DNA of 61,420 nt from Aeromonas bivalvium (lineage in GTDB: Bacteria > Pseudomonadota > Gammaproteobacteria > Enterobacterales > Aeromonadaceae). Under the pieces are notes generated by a model. It made no database searches, was not told the origin of the DNA, and was given only the letters and a program-made list of their open reading frames with translations. Of the stretch, positions 15,631 to 25,240 are shown one piece after another. The stretch is taken from NCBI RefSeq assembly GCF_000819765.1, contig NZ_CDBT01000035.1:2072-63491 (forward strand). Reading direction: 5' to 3'. Numbering within the stretch: position 1 is the first letter of the stretch; the number at the start of each line of letters is the position of its first letter. Both the position numbers and the translations under genes were made by a program.

Positions 15631-15685
15631 CACCGTCTACGCAGGAAATATTAAGGCGTTGCCGCCTCCTGCGGTCTTGGACGGA
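15631..15685 (-). promoter_or_regulatory. L10 (rplJ) mRNA leader, autoregulatory RNA
   Basis: The rplJ transcript has a leader of about 200 bases (15506-15710). This part (minus strand CCGTCCAAGACCGCAGG, then CTTAATATTTCCTGCG, then TAGACGGTG) matches the known L10-leader layout, with paired flanks CCGTC/GACGG and CGCAGG/CCTGCG. Binding of L10-L12 there is expected to repress translation of rplJL. Confidence 0.8.
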
Positions 15686-15716
15686 GGTCGAAACCCCCAA
15701 CCAATCAAGGCGCAAA

Positions 15717-15745
15717 ATTATAGATTAAATTTTGCGCCTTGTAAA
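15717..15745 (-). promoter_or_regulatory. rplJ promoter inside an inverted repeat
   Basis: TTTACA (15745-15740), 17-base spacer, TATAAT (15722-15717). The -10 box falls in the centre of AAGGCGCAAAATT/AATTTTGCGCCTT (15707-15740), so the promoter is embedded in a dyad immediately after rplA. See the similar arrangement before rplK and tRNA-Trp. Confidence 0.85.
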
Positions 15746-15754
15746 ACCCATCAA

Positions 15755-16456
15755 TTAGGCCTGAGCTTCCAGGGAAGCTTGGTCTACGGCAACACCGGCA
15801 CCCATGGTGGTGGAGATGCTGACTTTCTTGATGAAGACACCTTTGGCGGAAGAGGGCTTGCCTTTTTTCAGGGCAACCAGCAGCGCTTCCAAGTTTTCTT
15901 TCAGCTGAACTTCGTTGAAAGAAACCTTACCCAGAGTGGTATGGATGATACCATTCTTGTCATTGCGGTAGCGGACCTGACCGGCTTTGGCGTTCTTGAC
16001 GGCCTCGGCAACGTTCGGGGTCACGGTGCCCACTTTCGGGTTAGGCATCAGGCCACGCGGGCCCAGGATCTGGCCCAGTTGACCAACAACGCGCATGGCA
16101 TCCGGGGATGCGATCACGACGTCGAAGTTCATCTCGCCTTTCTTGACCAGCTCGGCCAGGTCGTCCATACCAACCAGGTCAGCACCGGCAGCCTTGGCAG
16201 CTTCGGCGTTGGCACCCTGGGTGAATACGGCAACGCGAACGTCACGACCGGTACCGTGCGGCAGCACAGTGGCGCCACGAACGTTCTGGTCGGATTTACG
16301 AGCGTCGATACCCAGGTTGACAGCAACGTCAACGCTTTCAACGAACTTGGCAGTGGCCAGTTCTTTCAGCAGGGCAATGGCTTCGTTGATGCCGTACTCT
16401 TTGGTACCGTCAACTTTTTCGCGAATAACGCGCATACGCTTGGAAATTTTAGCCAT
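15755..16456 (-). CDS. rplA: 50S ribosomal protein L1
   Basis: 233-residue L1-stalk protein and translational repressor of the rplKA message. Starts [20 protein letters not shown]; contains the signature [19 protein letters not shown]. Only 4 bases after the rplK stop, so translationally coupled. Confidence 0.98.
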   Translation of the reverse strand: MAKISKRMRVIREKVDGTKEYGINEAIALLKELATAKFVESVDVAVNLGIDARKSDQNVRGATVLPHGTGRDVRVAVFTQGANAEAAKAAGADLVGMDDLAELVKKGEMNFDVVIASPDAMRVVGQLGQILGPRGLMPNPKVGTVTPNVAEAVKNAKAGQVRYRNDKNGIIHTTLGKVSFNEVQLKENLEALLVALKKGKPSSAKGVFIKKVSISTTMGAGVAVDQASLEAQA

Positions 16457-16460
16457 TGTC

Positions 16461-16889
16461 TTAATCCTCCACTACCAGACCCATGGAACGAGCGGAGCCT
16501 GCGATGCAACGTACTTTTGCATCCAGATCGGCACCGGTCATGTCCGGCTCTTTGGTCTTGGCGATTTCTTGCAGCTGAGCAACAGTCACCTTACCAACCT
16601 TGTCTTTGTTCGGCTTGGCGGAACCAGACTGGATACCAGCGGCTTTCTTCAGCAGGAAGGAAGCGGGCGGGGTCTTGGTTTCGAAGGTGAAGGAACGGTC
16701 GCTGTAAACGGTGATCACGACCGGAGTCGGTGAACCTTTTTCCAGCTTCTCTGTACGGGCGTTGAATGCCTTACAGAATTCCATGATGTTGACACCGTGC
16801 TGACCCAGGGCCGGACCGACGGGGGGGCTTGGGTTGGCACTGCCAGCTTTAACTTGCAGCTTGATATAAGCTGTGACTTTCTTAGCCAT
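16461..16889 (-). CDS. rplK: 50S ribosomal protein L11
   Basis: 142-residue GTPase-centre protein. Begins [20 protein letters not shown] with the [20 protein letters not shown] motif; C-terminal rRNA-binding domain ends [16 protein letters not shown]. First gene of rplKA, behind a near-consensus promoter at 16973-17001. L1 is expected to bind its leader. Confidence 0.98.
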   Translation of the reverse strand: MAKKVTAYIKLQVKAGSANPSPPVGPALGQHGVNIMEFCKAFNARTEKLEKGSPTPVVITVYSDRSFTFETKTPPASFLLKKAAGIQSGSAKPNKDKVGKVTVAQLQEIAKTKEPDMTGADLDAKVRCIAGSARSMGLVVED

Positions 16890-16962
16890 TACAAAAATAC
16901 CTCAAAAATGGGTTCAAACGCCTCGGAGACTTGCTCCTGCAAACGGCTCCCCAGCTAATAAA

Positions 16963-16995
16963 GGGGCAGCGAATTATAGAGATAATCGCTGCCCC
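16963..16995 (-). terminator. nusG terminator-like hairpin enclosing the rplK -10 box
   Basis: GGGGCAGCGA/TCGCTGCCCC, a perfect 10-bp stem with a 13-base loop, followed by TTTATT on the minus strand, 28 bases after nusG. The loop contains TATAAT of the next promoter. Confidence 0.7.
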
Positions 16996-17001
16996 TGACA
17001 A
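16973..17001 (-). promoter_or_regulatory. rplK promoter
   Basis: TTGTCA (17001-16996), 17-base spacer, TATAAT (16978-16973). The -10 box is in the loop of the nusG terminator-like hairpin; the -35 box abuts the outer end of the stem. Confidence 0.85.
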
Positions 17002-17023
17002 CCGTTAAACGTACAGAATTCAA

Positions 17024-17575
17024 TCAGCCCTTTTCGACCTGACCAAAATCCAGCTCGACCGGTGTCGAGCGGCCAAAGATCAGGACGGAGACCTTTACGC
17101 GGCTCTTTTCGTAATCCACTTCCTCGACGGTACCGTTGAAATCCGCGAACGGACCATCGGCAACACGCACCATCTCACCCGGCTCAAACAGGGTCTTCGG
17201 ACGCGGCTTGTCGTGGGAGTCTTGCAGGCGATTGAGGATGGCATCGGCTTCCTTGTCGGAAATCGGCGCCGGGCGGTCGGAGGTGCCACCGATGAAGCCC
17301 ATTACACGCGGTACGTTACGCACCAGGTGCCAGGTGGTTTCATCCATCAGCATCTGAACCAGCACATAGCCCGGGAAGAACTTGCGCTCGCTCTTGCGCT
17401 TCTGGCCGGCACGCATCTCGACCACTTCTTCGGTCGGCACCAGCACTTCGCCAAACATGTCTTCCATGCCATGCATCTTGATATGTTCACGCAGAGACTT
17501 TGCAACCCGGCCTTCATAGCCGGAGAATGCCTGTACGACATACCATCTCATGCGTTGTTCACGTTGTTCAGTCAT
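17024..17575 (-). CDS. nusG: Transcription termination/antitermination factor NusG
   Basis: 183 residues: NGN domain beginning [19 protein letters not shown] and a C-terminal KOW domain ([20 protein letters not shown]). Links polymerase to Rho or ribosomal S10. Start ATG 17575; the preceding gene secE ends 9 bases upstream, giving a secE-nusG operon. Confidence 0.98.
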   Translation of the reverse strand: MTEQREQRMRWYVVQAFSGYEGRVAKSLREHIKMHGMEDMFGEVLVPTEEVVEMRAGQKRKSERKFFPGYVLVQMLMDETTWHLVRNVPRVMGFIGGTSDRPAPISDKEADAILNRLQDSHDKPRPKTLFEPGEMVRVADGPFADFNGTVEEVDYEKSRVKVSVLIFGRSTPVELDFGQVEKG

Positions 17576-17584
17576 GGCTAATCC

Positions 17585-17956
17585 TTACACGCCGGTAATC
17601 AAGTTGACCAACCAGACCAAGGCGCCGTCCAGAACGAACAGCAGCAAGCCCATGATGGCGGTCACCGCCAGCACAATCAGGGTTGTCTGAATGGCTTCCT
17701 GACGGGTTGGCCATACGACCTTGCGGACTTCCAGGCGAGACTCACGGGCGAAAGCCAGTGTTGCCTTACCCTTGGTGGTTTGCAGGGCTACCGCACCAGC
17801 GACAGCAATGACAACGACCACACCCAAGGCGCGGACGGCAGCGGCTACGTCGTGCAGCAGGTAGTTACCCACTACAGCGGCCGCCAGGATAATGAAAACC
17901 AGGCCCCAAAGCAGGGTATCCTTGCTTCCGCCCTGATTCTCAGAACTCACACTCAT
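17585..17956 (-). CDS. secE: Preprotein translocase subunit SecE
   Basis: 123-residue essential clamp of the SecYEG channel. Three hydrophobic segments (about 15-33, 40-58, 95-118) as in enterobacterial SecE, with the conserved cytoplasmic amphipathic stretch SRLEVRKVVWPTRQEAIQTT before the last. Lies between tRNA-Trp and nusG. Confidence 0.97.
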   Translation of the reverse strand: MSVSSENQGGSKDTLLWGLVFIILAAAVVGNYLLHDVAAAVRALGVVVVIAVAGAVALQTTKGKATLAFARESRLEVRKVVWPTRQEAIQTTLIVLAVTAIMGLLLFVLDGALVWLVNLITGV

Positions 17957-18016
17957 ACAACCTACCTGTATCTGACGTTACCAAAGACACAAAAGCCCCG
18001 TACGAGACGAGGTGCA

Positions 18017-18093
18017 TGGCAGGGGCGGAGGGATTCGAACCCCCAACCATCGGTTTTGGAGACCGCTGTTCTACCAATTCGAACTACGCCCCT
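18017..18093 (-). tRNA. tRNA-Trp(CCA)
   Basis: 77 bases with encoded CCA. The acceptor AGGGGCG pairs with CGCCCCT; anticodon CCA sits in loop CTCCAAA; T-arm GGTTCGAATCC. The D-loop has one more base than E. coli tRNA-Trp. It lies in the tufB-secE gap, a place empty in E. coli. Confidence 0.95.
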
Positions 18094-18100
18094 GCATAAG

Positions 18101-18123
18101 AAAGCCCCTATTATAGGGGCTTT
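18101..18123 (-). terminator. tufB terminator
   Basis: AAAGCCCCTA-TAA-TAGGGGCTTT, perfect 10-bp stem 22 bases after the tufB stop and just before tRNA-Trp. Followed by CTTATG, so only a short T tract. Confidence 0.7.
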
Positions 18124-18139
18124 GCTTTATTTATGTAAG
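18110..18139 (-). promoter_or_regulatory. Candidate promoter for tRNA-Trp-secE-nusG within the tufB terminator
   Basis: CTTACA (18139-18134), 18-base spacer, TATAAT (18115-18110). The -10 box straddles the loop of the tufB hairpin. Weaker -35 than the rplK and rplJ cases, but the same design. Confidence 0.55.
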
Positions 18140-18145
18140 CCAAGA

Positions 18146-19345
<1,200 letters not shown>

Positions 19346-19423
19346 CTAACGCTGAGTACGCGGTGGCAAGCTAACCACAGAACAGTTTATATGATGGATT
19401 TGAATTGGGTGGGAAAGAGAGGC

Positions 19424-19498
19424 TGGTACTGACTGGCCGATTTGAACTGCCGACCTCACCTTAGGTGTGACTCTCGGCATTGCCTGAGCCATATCAGC
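19424..19498 (-). pseudogene. Degenerate tRNA-Thr-like gene
   Basis: The minus strand starts GCTGATATGGCTCAG, identical to E. coli thrT for 15 bases, and keeps GTGAGGTC, a T-loop GTTCAAAT and a terminal CCA. The D-loop is replaced by a GGC-AAT-GCC hairpin. The anticodon arm reads ACACCTAAGGTG where thrT has ACCCTTGGTAAGGGTG, so the TTGG containing the GGT anticodon bases is gone. Acceptor and T stems have mismatches. Position (between tRNA-Gly and tufB) equals thrT. Probably a dead tRNA. Confidence 0.75.
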
Positions 19499-19502
19499 AT
19501 CT

Positions 19503-19577
<75 letters not shown>

Positions 19578-19615
19578 ATTTCTCTAACCCAAAGAACTCA
19601 AACCGCAGAGAAATA

Positions 19616-19700
19616 TGGTGGAGGGAGAAGGATTCGAACCTTCGAAGGCAGAGCCGTCAGATTTACAGTCTGATCCCTTTGGCCACTCGGGAACCCCTCC
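19616..19700 (-). tRNA. tRNA-Tyr(GTA)
   Basis: 85-base class II tRNA with long variable arm and CCA. Acceptor GGAGGGG, anticodon loop CTGTAAA (GTA), T-arm GGTTCGAATCC. First gene of the tRNA-tufB transcript; a weak promoter candidate (CTTACA, 16 bases, TTAGAT) lies about 60-90 bases upstream. Confidence 0.96.
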
Positions 19701-19959
19701 ATACTCGATTGTCACAACGGTAATTCTGCTTGCACCCGTTGTTTTGTCGCTCTTGTCTAGCAAATAGACGACTGACATCTAAGCGTCGCGCATTTTATTG
19801 TAAGGTTTTTGGTGATGCAACTGTTGCGCTCGGCAAAATGGCGATTATTGCCGGCATCCCGCCAAAAAACCGGCCCTGGCCGCACGATCCTGACGTGTCC
19901 CTTGTCGCTCTCCCCCCCTTGGTGTATGGTCGCCCAGCCCCAGAAACAGTGATGAACCC

Positions 19960-20898
19960 ATGACGACAGAGCACAACCCCTATCTGCAATTTACCCGCGA
20001 ACAGTGGGCTGTGTTGCGCGATGCAGTCCCCCTGACCCTGACCGAGCCCGCGCTCAAGACCCTGCAGGGCATCAACGAAAAGGTATCGCTGCAGGAGGTG
20101 GAAGAGATCTATCTGCCCCTCTCCCGCCTGCTCAATCTCTACGTCAAGGCCAAGCAGCGCCGCAGCCGGGTGCTGGAGCAGTTTCTCGGCCAATCCCGGG
20201 GCAAGGTGCCCTATGTGATCAGCATCGCGGGCAGTGTGGCGGGGGGCAAGAGCACCACGGCCCGCATCATGCAGGCCCTGCTGGAGCGCTGGCCCGAACA
20301 CCCCAGGGTGGAGCTGGTCACCACGGATGGCTTTCTCTACCCCAACAAGGTGCTGGAAGAACGTGGCCTGATGCGGCGCAAGGGCTTTCCCGAGTCCTAT
20401 GACATCCGCCGCCTGGTGGAGTTTGTCGCCGACATTCGCGCCGGACACGAGCGGGTCGAGGCCCCCGTCTATTCCCATCTGATTTATGATGTCATCCCCG
20501 ACGAGACCAAGGTGATCGAGCAGCCGGACATCCTGATCCTGGAGGGGCTCAACGTGCTGCAAAGCGGCATGGATTACCCGCAAGACCCCCACAGGGTCTT
20601 TGTCTCGGACTTCGTCGACTTCTCCATCTATGTGGATGCGGATGCCGACCTGCTACGCACCTGGTATATCGAGCGCTTCCTCAAGTTTCGCAGCGGTGCC
20701 TTCGCCGACCCCGACTCCTACTTTCATCACTATGCCAAGCTGGCGGAGAGCGAGGCGACCCGGATCGCCGGCAATATCTGGCAGGAGATCAACTATCTCA
20801 ATCTGCAAGAGAACATACTGCCGACCCGGGAGCGGGCCAATCTGATCCTCACCAAGGGGGCGGAACACGCCATCGAGCAGATCAAGCTGCGCAAATAA
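19960..20898 (+). CDS. coaA: Pantothenate kinase, type I
   Basis: 312 residues; first and rate-limiting step of coenzyme A synthesis, feedback-inhibited by CoA. P-loop GSVAGGKST at 91-99, then TTDGFLYPN and the C-terminal [17 protein letters not shown]. Start ATG 19960 gives [16 protein letters not shown]; the ribosome-binding site is weak. Lies divergently beside the tRNA-tufB cluster and convergent with birA, matching the E. coli neighbourhood. Confidence 0.97.
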   Translation: MTTEHNPYLQFTREQWAVLRDAVPLTLTEPALKTLQGINEKVSLQEVEEIYLPLSRLLNLYVKAKQRRSRVLEQFLGQSRGKVPYVISIAGSVAGGKSTTARIMQALLERWPEHPRVELVTTDGFLYPNKVLEERGLMRRKGFPESYDIRRLVEFVADIRAGHERVEAPVYSHLIYDVIPDETKVIEQPDILILEGLNVLQSGMDYPQDPHRVFVSDFVDFSIYVDADADLLRTWYIERFLKFRSGAFADPDSYFHHYAKLAESEATRIAGNIWQEINYLNLQENILPTRERANLILTKGAEHAIEQIKLRK

Positions 20899-20916
20899 CC
20901 GCAGCTGTCGGCAAAC

Positions 20917-20944
20917 GAAGAGGGGGCCCGCAGGCCCCCTCTTC
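20917..20944. terminator. Hairpin between convergent coaA and birA
   Basis: GAAGAGGGGGCC-CGCA-GGCCCCCTCTTC, perfect 12-bp stem, 18 bases after coaA and 16 before the birA stop. No long T run on the plus strand; likely a shared terminator. Confidence 0.65.
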
Positions 20945-20960
20945 CGTTATCTGGGTCTCC

Positions 20961-21926
20961 TCAATCCCCCCGACGCAGGGAGAGCTCCCCCCCCAGGTAG
21001 AATTTGATCCCCTCCCCCGTCTCCAGTCGCAGAGCGCCACGATCATCTATGCCACGGGCGATGCCCCGGATCTCCTGCTCCCCCATCAGGAGGCGCACCG
21101 GCCGGCCGGCGAAGTGATCGAGCCGGTTCCAGGCCTCGACGAAACTGGCCAGCCCGTGCAGCTCGAAGGTCTGCATCGCCCGTTGCAGGTGGACTATCAT
21201 GCGGGCGGCCAGTTGATTTCTATCCACCAGCTCAGGCTGGATATGGCGCAGCTCGGCCCAGGCCTGATCTATCTTCTCCCCTTCCCGGCTCGGCATCGCC
21301 AGGTTGAGGCCGACCCCGATCACCAGGTGGCAGCTGGCCCCTGCACTGCCGCTCATCTCCACCAGGATCCCGGCCAGCTTGCGCCCTTCATAATAGAGGT
21401 CGTTCGGCCACTTCAACTCCACCCCGGGATAGCCAAGGGATTCGAGCGCCTCGACCACGGCCACCCCCACCGCCAGGCTCAATCCCATGGCGGCCGCCAT
21501 ACCTTGCTCGAGCCGCCAATACATGCTGAGCAGCAGCTGGCAACCGAATGGCGAGACCCAGGGCTTGCCGCGCCGACCCCGCCCTGCAGTCTGGCATTCG
21601 GCCAGGCAGCTCTCGCCAGAGCGCAGCTGGTTGACCCGCTCCAGCAGATACTGGTTGGTGGAGTCGATCACCGCAAAGCTGTGGATGGGGGCCAGGGGCG
21701 CCAGACCCTGCAGCAGATCCCGATCGTAGAGCGCGAGAGGGAAGGCGAGGCGATACCCCTTGCCGGTCAGGCTGAACAGATCCAGCCCCAGCCCCTTGAG
21801 CGCCGCCATGTGTTTGCTCACCGCCGCCCGGCTGATGCCAAGCTGCTCGCCGAGCTGCTCGCCCGAGTGAAACTGGCCGTCGCTGAGCAGGCCTATCAGG
21901 GTCTGGCGGATCGGCGTCAGGCTCAT
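20961..21926 (-). CDS. birA: Bifunctional biotin-protein ligase and biotin operon repressor BirA
   Basis: 321 residues. Winged helix at 1-60 (SGEQLGEQLGISRAAVSKHM), biotinyl-AMP loop GRGRRGKPW at 115-123, ligase core ELKWPNDLYYEGRKLAGILVE, C-terminal cap. Biotinylates AccB and represses biotin genes in the adenylate-bound form. Its ATG overlaps the murB stop by four bases, so the two are translationally coupled. Confidence 0.97.
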   Translation of the reverse strand: MSLTPIRQTLIGLLSDGQFHSGEQLGEQLGISRAAVSKHMAALKGLGLDLFSLTGKGYRLAFPLALYDRDLLQGLAPLAPIHSFAVIDSTNQYLLERVNQLRSGESCLAECQTAGRGRRGKPWVSPFGCQLLLSMYWRLEQGMAAAMGLSLAVGVAVVEALESLGYPGVELKWPNDLYYEGRKLAGILVEMSGSAGASCHLVIGVGLNLAMPSREGEKIDQAWAELRHIQPELVDRNQLAARMIVHLQRAMQTFELHGLASFVEAWNRLDHFAGRPVRLLMGEQEIRGIARGIDDRGALRLETGEGIKFYLGGELSLRRGD

Positions 21927-22957
21927 GCCAGCACCTCGTCGAGCCAGGTCTCGCCACTGGCTCCCATGAAGCGCACCTCATGCTCCAGCAGGACCCCGAA
22001 GCGCTGCTGCACCGCATCGCGCACATGGGCGGCTAGGGCGATCAGCTCTACAGCCGTCGCGCCACCGCGGTTGACCAGCACCAGGGCCTGCTGCCCATGG
22101 ACCTGGGCGCCGCCGATGGCGAACCCCTTGAGGCCGCACTGATCGATGAGCCAGCCCGCCGCCAGCTTGCTCTGCCCCTCCCCGGCCCCATAGACGGGCA
22201 GCGTCGGCCATCTCTCCTTGAGGGCATCGGCCTGGGCCGCGGACACCACGGGATTCTTGAAAAAACTGCCGGCATTGCCGAGCACGGCCGGATCCGGCAG
22301 CTTGGCCATGCGGGTGGCGCAGACAGTCTCGAAGATGGCCTGCGGGGTGGGCGCCGCCAGGGCGCCCAGGGGGCCATAGCCGAGCACGGGCAGCCAGGCC
22401 TTGGGGAGCGCCAGCCCCACCGCGGTGATCAGGTGACTCTCCTGATAGTCGTGCTTGAAGATGCTGTCCCGATAACCGAAACGGCACGCCTCGGCCGGGA
22501 TCCGCTCCTGCTGGCCAGTATGCCAGTTGAAGGTGTCCACATGACGACAGAAGGAGGCCAGCTCCACCCCGTAGGCGCCTATGTTCTGCACCGGAGCGGC
22601 ACCCACAGTACCCGGGATCAACGCCAGGTTCTCCAGCCCGGGCATCCCCTGGGCCAGAGTGTGACAGACCAGCTCATGCCAGGATTCGCCGGCCGCCACC
22701 TGCAGCAACCAGTGATCCCCGCCATCCTCCACCTGGATGCCCCGCAGGCGATTGTGGATCACCAGCCCCTCGAAATCGCAGGTGAACAGCAGATTGCTGC
22801 CCCCGCCCAGGATGAGACGTGGCTGATCCAGAAACTCGGGGGTCGCCATCAGGGAGGGCAGCTCGTCCACCCGGGTGAGTTCGGCCAGCCAGCGGCAGCG
22901 GGCCGCGAGAGAGAAGGTATTGAGGGCCGACAAGTCGGCGTGAGCGGTGAGTTTCAT
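21923..22957 (-). CDS. murB: UDP-N-acetylenolpyruvoylglucosamine reductase
   Basis: 344 residues, FAD enzyme that makes UDP-MurNAc in peptidoglycan synthesis. Type I MurB with LILGGGSNLLFT, the NIGAYGVEL motif, YRDSIFK and the catalytic serine in GNAGSFFKNPVV. Start MKLTAHADLSALNTF at 22957. The 198-base gap to ktrA shows no further gene. Confidence 0.97.
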   Translation of the reverse strand: MKLTAHADLSALNTFSLAARCRWLAELTRVDELPSLMATPEFLDQPRLILGGGSNLLFTCDFEGLVIHNRLRGIQVEDGGDHWLLQVAAGESWHELVCHTLAQGMPGLENLALIPGTVGAAPVQNIGAYGVELASFCRHVDTFNWHTGQQERIPAEACRFGYRDSIFKHDYQESHLITAVGLALPKAWLPVLGYGPLGALAAPTPQAIFETVCATRMAKLPDPAVLGNAGSFFKNPVVSAAQADALKERWPTLPVYGAGEGQSKLAAGWLIDQCGLKGFAIGGAQVHGQQALVLVNRGGATAVELIALAAHVRDAVQQRFGVLLEHEVRFMGASGETWLDEVLA

Positions 22958-23155
22958 CTGCGGGTCCCGGCAATGACAGGCCGCCAGTCTACCTCAACTG
23001 GGTTCGAGGCGAGAAATCCCGCGGCCGATCGTCCCACGCCCGCCTTCGCCCCCGAGCCATGGCGATGCCGATATGGCCCCCGGCAGGGCGAGCCCCCTTT
23101 GCGGACTCACACGGCTGGTTTAGAGTAGAAAACTCACCCTCCTGAAGGACAACTG

Positions 23156-23809
23156 ATGAACAACCAATTTGCCGTGATTGGCCTGGGACTGTTTGGCACC
23201 GCCCTGTGCGAAGAGCTGGAGCGTCAGGATGCCGAGGTCCTGGCCATCGACATCGATGAGGTGAGGACCCGCCAGGTGGCCACCTTCTGCAGCCATGTGA
23301 TAGTGGCGGACGCCACCGACGAGAACACGGTCGCCGAACTGGGCCTGGCCGAGTTTGACATCGTCTTCGTCGCCATCGGCGACAGCCTGGAGACCAGCAT
23401 ACTCACCACCCTCGTCCTGAAGGAGGCGGGAGTGAAGAAGGTGTGGGTCAAGGCCCGCGACAAGTTCCACGCCAAGATCCTGAAGAAGGTCGGGGCAGAC
23501 AAGGTGATCAATCCCGAGTGGGACATGGGCCGCCGCGTCGCCCAGAGCATGTTCGATACCCGGCTGGTCGACTACCTGGAGCTGGGGCACGACATGGTGC
23601 TGACCGAATTCGTGATCGGTCTGCAACTCAACGATCGTACCCTTGCCGACCTGGACCTGCTGCAACAGACCGAGTTTCAGCTGCTGGCGATCAAGCGGGG
23701 GCAGACCCTCCACAACGTGCTGACCGGCACCCTGACCCTGGCCCTCGGCGATATCCTGATCCTGGCGGGCAACAAGCATGCCATCGACCGCTGGCTGGAC
23801 AAGCAATGA
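23156..23809 (+). CDS. ktrA: KtrA, regulatory RCK subunit of potassium uptake
   Basis: 217 residues: RCK-N Rossmann domain with nucleotide-binding VIGLGLFGTAL (7-17) and acidic IDID at the end of beta-2, then RCK-C domain from about 140. Octameric ring that opens the KtrB channel in response to ATP/ADP. Its TGA overlaps the ktrB ATG (ATGA). GGACAACTG leader places the start at 23156. Confidence 0.93.
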   Translation: MNNQFAVIGLGLFGTALCEELERQDAEVLAIDIDEVRTRQVATFCSHVIVADATDENTVAELGLAEFDIVFVAIGDSLETSILTTLVLKEAGVKKVWVKARDKFHAKILKKVGADKVINPEWDMGRRVAQSMFDTRLVDYLELGHDMVLTEFVIGLQLNDRTLADLDLLQQTEFQLLAIKRGQTLHNVLTGTLTLALGDILILAGNKHAIDRWLDKQ

Positions 23810-25164
23810 GCTCCCTGTGGCGTGATACCTACACCTTCGCCATCCGCCCGGATAATGCCTCCCGCTGGAGCGAGCCCAAGCTCATCCTCGGCAGTTTTCT
23901 GGCCATACTGGCGGTGGGCACCCTGTTTCTGGCCCAGCCCTCCAGTCACTATGGCGAGGTAAGCTTCATCAATGCCCTCTTCACCGCCACCTCGGCCATC
24001 AGCGTGACCGGGCTGGGGGTGGTGGACACCGGCAGTGCCTTCACCCTGCAGGGCCAGCTGTTCCTGCTGGTGCTGATGGAAATTGGCGGTCTGGGGCAGA
24101 TGACCATGACGGTGCTGTTGCTGGCCCTGCTCAGCAAGCGGGTCGGGCTGCGCCAGCAGGTGCTCGCCAAGGAGGCCCTGGGTCAGGAGGGGTCGATCAA
24201 CATAGTGCGCCTGGTCAAGCGCATCATAGTGTTCGCCTTCCTGGCCCAGCTGATCGGCGCCGCCATCATGGCCCTGCGCTGGGTGCCCGAGCTGGGGTGG
24301 CATCATGGCCTCTACATCAGCTTCTTCCACGCCGCCTCGGCCTTCAACAACGCCGGTTTCTCGCTGTTTGCCAACAATCTCATGGACTACCGGGACGACC
24401 CCCTCATCAGCCTGACCATCTGCGCCCTGCTGATCCTGGGGGGCATAGGCTTCACCGTCATCATGGATCTGGTGCGCACCCGCAAATTTCGCAAGCTCAA
24501 ACTCCACAGCAAGCTGATGCTGGTGATGACTCCGGCCCTGCTGCTGGTCGGGACCCTGATGTTCTGGCTGCTGGAGCACAACAATCCGGGCACCCTGGGT
24601 GGCCTCACCCCGGGCCAGCAGTGGCTGGCCGCCTTCTTTCAGTCCGCCAGCGCCCGCACCGCCGGCTTCAACACTGTGGATCTGGGTCAGTTCGGGCCAC
24701 CCGCCCTGCTGTTCATGATGATGCTGATGTTCATCGGCGCGGGGACCACCTCCACCGGGGGCGGCATCAAGGTCACCACCTTCGCCGTGGTGGTACTGGC
24801 GACCCGGGCCTTCCTCACCAAGCGGCCCCATGTCACCGCCTTCGATCGCACCATAGCGCCCCAGGTGGTGACCCGATCGCTCGCCATCATCATCGTCAGC
24901 GCCATGGTGCTGATGCTGGCCATGTTCCTGCTGATGGTGACCGAGGATCTGCCGTTCGACCGCATCATGTTCGAGACCATCTCGGCCTTTGCCACCGTGG
25001 GGCTCAGCACAGGGATCACGGCCCAGCTCAGCGAGCCGGGCAAGCTGATCCTGGTATTGGTGATGATCTGTGGCCGTCTCGGCCCCCTGACCCTGGCCTT
25101 CATGCTGGCCAGGCCGAGCGAGACCCGCATCCGCTATCCGGAAGAGAACGTGCACACCGGCTGA
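23806..25164 (+). CDS. ktrB: KtrB, sodium-dependent potassium transporter
   Basis: 452 residues, membrane subunit with four M1-P-M2 repeats. The filter segments SAISVTGLGV, AFNNAGFSLF, SARTAGFNTV and FATVGLSTGI each supply the key glycine. Start ATG at 23806 overlaps the ktrA stop; an in-frame extension back to 23443 only re-reads ktrA in another frame. Works with KtrA in osmoadaptation and K+ homeostasis. Confidence 0.94.
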   Translation: MSSLWRDTYTFAIRPDNASRWSEPKLILGSFLAILAVGTLFLAQPSSHYGEVSFINALFTATSAISVTGLGVVDTGSAFTLQGQLFLLVLMEIGGLGQMTMTVLLLALLSKRVGLRQQVLAKEALGQEGSINIVRLVKRIIVFAFLAQLIGAAIMALRWVPELGWHHGLYISFFHAASAFNNAGFSLFANNLMDYRDDPLISLTICALLILGGIGFTVIMDLVRTRKFRKLKLHSKLMLVMTPALLLVGTLMFWLLEHNNPGTLGGLTPGQQWLAAFFQSASARTAGFNTVDLGQFGPPALLFMMMLMFIGAGTTSTGGGIKVTTFAVVVLATRAFLTKRPHVTAFDRTIAPQVVTRSLAIIIVSAMVLMLAMFLLMVTEDLPFDRIMFETISAFATVGLSTGITAQLSEPGKLILVLVMICGRLGPLTLAFMLARPSETRIRYPEENVHTG

Positions 25165-25185
25165 CCGTCTGCCACATGACAACGC

Positions 25186-25225
25186 CGCAATACCAACGGG
25201 GCCCGAGGGCCCCGTTGGTATTGCG
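25186..25225. terminator. Long perfect palindrome between convergent ktrB and topB
   Basis: Arms of 19 bases (CGCAATACCAACGGGGCCC and its complement) around GA. 21 bases after ktrB and 15 before the topB stop codon, so a shared bidirectional terminator. Confidence 0.8.
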
Positions 25226-25240
25226 CTTTGACCTTGTTCC

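Noticed and set aside
18017..18093. tRNA-Trp as a pseudogene because of its extra D-loop base
   Set aside because: All stems pair and the anticodon loop is canonical; D-loop length varies naturally.
23443..23805. N-terminal extension of ktrB in frame from 23443
   Set aside because: It re-reads ktrA in another frame; homology and ATGA overlap place the start at 23806.
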